16,435 bases of DNA from Thiodiazotropha sp037382205 (GTDB lineage Bacteria > Pseudomonadota > Gammaproteobacteria > Chromatiales > Chromatiaceae), in assembly GCA_037382205.1 (NCBI GenBank), contig JARRQD010000063.1, positions 1 through 16,435 of the forward strand, read 5' to 3'. The notes beneath the pieces are model-generated. The model searched no databases. It was given only the letters and a program-made list of their open reading frames with translations, and was not told the origin of the DNA. How positions within the stretch are numbered: position 1 is the stretch's first letter; the number at the start of each line of letters is the position of its first letter. Below, in pieces: positions 14,277 to 16,435 of the stretch. Made by a program: the position numbers and the translations under genes.

Positions 14277-16435
14277 GTGGAAAAATATCAGCTTAGATCT
14301 GCACTACTGCTGGGCCTATCCATTGGGATTTTAGCTGTGTTGATCTACCGGCTACCACTGGGTAACAACTTGGAAGAAAACACAGGTCTGGGGCTGTTGT
14401 TCAAGATTCGCGGTCAGCGACCGGCTCCCGAATCGATCAATATCATCTCAATCAATGGTCAGACTGCAAGCCAACTCGGACTGGGGGAAGAGATCCCGGA
14501 ATGGCCCCGCAGCCTGCATGCGAAGCTGATCAAACAACTCAATCAGGTGGGTGTCAGGCTGATCGTTTATGACATCTACTTCAAAAAAGCCAGAGAGATG
14601 GAATCGGACACCCAACTGGCAGACAGCATGCGACAAAGTGGCAATGTGTTACTGGTCTCCTATCAACAACAACAGCAACTGAAGATCGGCGACAGCACTC
14701 ACAACATCGAGCATCTGCTTCCCCCCACCAAAATTCTGGCTGATGCGGCACTCGATCTCGCCCCATTCATCCTACCGAGGGTACCGATCAAGGTCAGTCG
14801 GTTTTGGACGTTCAGTGGCAACCAGCAGCTGCTCTCACTGCCGGCTGCAGCACTCTTACATACCGCCGATCCAGGGGGTAATCAAATCAAGCAATTGCTG
14901 TTGGAATCCCTGCAGGCCCACCAACCCGCCCTGCAAGCGCCGAATATGGACGATCTACATGAGGTCTCCCTATTCATTCGCAACAACCCCTCTCTAGATA
15001 AGCTGATGCGTGCCCGTTTGGAGGATCAGTATAAGTTGAGCATGTCGAATCTCCGCTATCAACAGATGCAAGCACTTTTTGATCTGTTTGATGCACCAAC
15101 CTACCCGCTTCTCAACTTTTATGGCCCACCGGGCACTATTCAAACCCATACCCTTCAGCAAATTCTCACCTCACCAGCAGAAATGCTGGATCATTTGCAC
15201 GGTAAAACCCTCTTCATCGGTTACGCCGGGGCCTATCAACCAAAGCAGAAAGATGGTTTCTATACCGTCTTCACCCAAGAGAATGGACTGGATATCAGCG
15301 GTGTAGAACTCGCCGCCACCGCCTATGCCAACCTGCTCAACCAGGAGATCCTGCAAACACCTCACGTCGGTTGGATCAGCTTACTACTAATCGGCTTTGG
15401 CCTGGGCATCAGTATGCTGTTTCGTTTTAAACCTGGCGTAACTGGCATCACTGCGGGATTCGTCGTTGGTGGCGGTTACTTCGGTACGGTCTATCTGCTG
15501 TTCAATCAATACAATCTCTGGCTACCCTGGTTCATACCTCTGGTCATTCAACTGCCACTGGCCCTGACATTCAACCTAATCTGGCACTACCAACATATGC
15601 GCACCAGTCGGGAGCAACTGCGGCAGCTGTTTGGTTACTACCTGCCAGGTGATGTGATCGAGAGACTGGCCCGTGACAACAAGCAGCCCGCCGGGGCGAT
15701 CGAGTCAGCTTATGGGGTCTGCCTGGCTTCAGATGCACAGAACTACACCGCCATGGCGGAAAAGATGGAGCCGGAAGCCTTGCAGAACTATCTGAATAAC
15801 TATTTCAAAATCCTCTTTACACCAGTGCGGGCAAACAAGGGTATTGTCTCTGATGTCGTCGGTGATGCGATGCTGGCCATCTGGCCAGCCACCGAAATCA
15901 ACCACAACATGGAACAGATGGCTTGTGAGGCGGCCCTGGAGATTGGTACAGCCATCCAAAACTCCGACCTCGAACCCAAGCTCTTCACTCGTATCGGACT
16001 GCATGCGGGTGAGCTGGTGATGAGCCATGTGGGCGCGATTGACCATTTCGAATACCGGGCGGTAGGTGACATGGTCAACACCACTTCACGAATCGAAAAT
16101 CTCAATAAGCTATTGGGCACCCGAATCCTCGCCTCAGAGGATTTCATAAAAAACCTCGAAGGCATCCAGACCCGGGAATTGGGCCTTTTCTCAGTATCGG
16201 GTAAGGTACATCCGATCAAGATCTTTGAAATTGCAGCAAAATCGAAATATGTCGATGATCAACTGCTCAGCCTCCACCAGGCCTTTGCAGAAGCGCTTTC
16301 GCTGGGGCAGACGAGTGATCGTTCCTTGGGGCTCAATAAATTCAATTGTCTGAGTAAGGAGTTTCCGTTCGAAGGGACAACAAACTACTACATCCTCCTG
16401 TTTACCGAACGTTTAAGTACTCGCATAAGCAAATA
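14277..16435 (+). CDS. CHASE2-domain class III adenylate/guanylate cyclase (3' end beyond window)
   Basis: The 719 codons visible are still open at the window edge. An N-terminal transmembrane helix (about 8-26) is followed by a large extracytoplasmic CHASE2-type sensor to about residue 360 (INIISINGQTASQ, then WPRSLHAKLIKQLNQVGVRLIVYDIYF, then GVELAATAYANLL). Then come three closely spaced membrane helices (about 362-450). A class III cyclase domain follows: metal ligands Asp486 (ASDAQNYT) and Asp530 (VVGDAM), purine-side Asp598 (VGDMVN), and Asn601/Arg605. The position that is normally a purine-selecting Lys is Asp526, so substrate choice is uncertain. Product is probably cAMP or cGMP. The start GTG 14277 has AGGGG about 4 bases upstream; no ATG is available near by, which makes the gene easy to miss. 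Confidence 0.9.
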   Translation, partial: MEKYQLRSALLLGLSIGILAVLIYRLPLGNNLEENTGLGLLFKIRGQRPAPESINIISINGQTASQLGLGEEIPEWPRSLHAKLIKQLNQVGVRLIVYDIYFKKAREMESDTQLADSMRQSGNVLLVSYQQQQQLKIGDSTHNIEHLLPPTKILADAALDLAPFILPRVPIKVSRFWTFSGNQQLLSLPAAALLHTADPGGNQIKQLLLESLQAHQPALQAPNMDDLHEVSLFIRNNPSLDKLMRARLEDQYKLSMSNLRYQQMQALFDLFDAPTYPLLNFYGPPGTIQTHTLQQILTSPAEMLDHLHGKTLFIGYAGAYQPKQKDGFYTVFTQENGLDISGVELAATAYANLLNQEILQTPHVGWISLLLIGFGLGISMLFRFKPGVTGITAGFVVGGGYFGTVYLLFNQYNLWLPWFIPLVIQLPLALTFNLIWHYQHMRTSREQLRQLFGYYLPGDVIERLARDNKQPAGAIESAYGVCLASDAQNYTAMAEKMEPEALQNYLNNYFKILFTPVRANKGIVSDVVGDAMLAIWPATEINHNMEQMACEAALEIGTAIQNSDLEPKLFTRIGLHAGELVMSHVGAIDHFEYRAVGDMVNTTSRIENLNKLLGTRILASEDFIKNLEGIQTRELGLFSVSGKVHPIKIFEIAAKSKYVDDQLLSLHQAFAEALSLGQTSDRSLGLNKFNCLSKEFPFEGTTNYYILLFTERLSTRISK

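Noticed and set aside
14448..16219. Minus-strand frames and short plus-strand ATG frames within the cyclase region
   Set aside because: A single GTG-started frame from 14277 to the window end carries the sensor, membrane helices and cyclase motifs.
1..16435. tRNA, rRNA or CRISPR array
   Set aside because: No cloverleaf, rRNA-like stretch or regularly spaced direct repeats were seen by reading.

Overview
The window looks like a chromosomal segment of a free-living or symbiotic gammaproteobacterium. The main evidence is the block rsmI / lpoA-yraN-gmhA(diaA)-dolP, which has the gene order known from Escherichia coli (yraLMNOP) and Pseudomonas. A YgiQ-type radical SAM protein very close to the E. 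coli one supports this. A more exact placement, for example among sulfur-oxidising Chromatiales-like lineages, is only a guess. Most of the window is moderately GC-rich; positions 1 to about 1800 are clearly AT-rich.

Positions 1-1518 (AT-rich, all genes on the minus strand) are a run of integron gene cassettes: a small acidic hypothetical protein, a GNAT acetyltransferase and a secreted protein of unknown function. Two attC-type recombination sites (380-427 and 849-968) separate them. The first bases of two cassettes are exact reverse complements of their own 3' R'' boxes, which fixes the cassette ends at 386-854 and 855-1517. No integrase gene lies upstream of the first cassette, where one would be expected, so this is a cassette cluster without a local integrase (CALIN type) or the end of a longer array running off the left edge.

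Positions 1834-5771 hold an endonuclease/exonuclease/phosphatase-fold protein (minus), the divergent YgiQ-family radical SAM enzyme, and a small heat-shock protein with a good sigma-32 promoter, a structured leader and a strong terminator hairpin.

Positions 5847-12925 begin with an outer-membrane beta-barrel protein and rsmI (minus), which face away from lpoA. Then come yraN (4-base overlap with lpoA), a GmhA/DiaA-type SIS protein and the BON-domain lipoprotein dolP. The last gene, a GlcD-type FAD-linked dehydrogenase, appears to start at TTG one base after the dolP stop. A degenerate dispersed repeat sits between the SIS gene and dolP. The dehydrogenase has lost the usual C-terminal motif of its family. 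Much of this block concerns the cell envelope: LpoA stimulates peptidoglycan synthase PBP1A, GmhA makes the LPS heptose precursor, and DolP maintains the outer membrane.

Positions 12926-16435 contain a gene-poor stretch, a Crp/Fnr-family regulator with a CRP-like recognition helix (minus), a 363-base divergent control region, and a CHASE2-type membrane nucleotide cyclase that starts at GTG 14277 and runs off the right edge. A cyclic-nucleotide-binding regulator facing a nucleotide cyclase suggests a local signalling pair, although the cyclase lacks the usual purine-selecting lysine.
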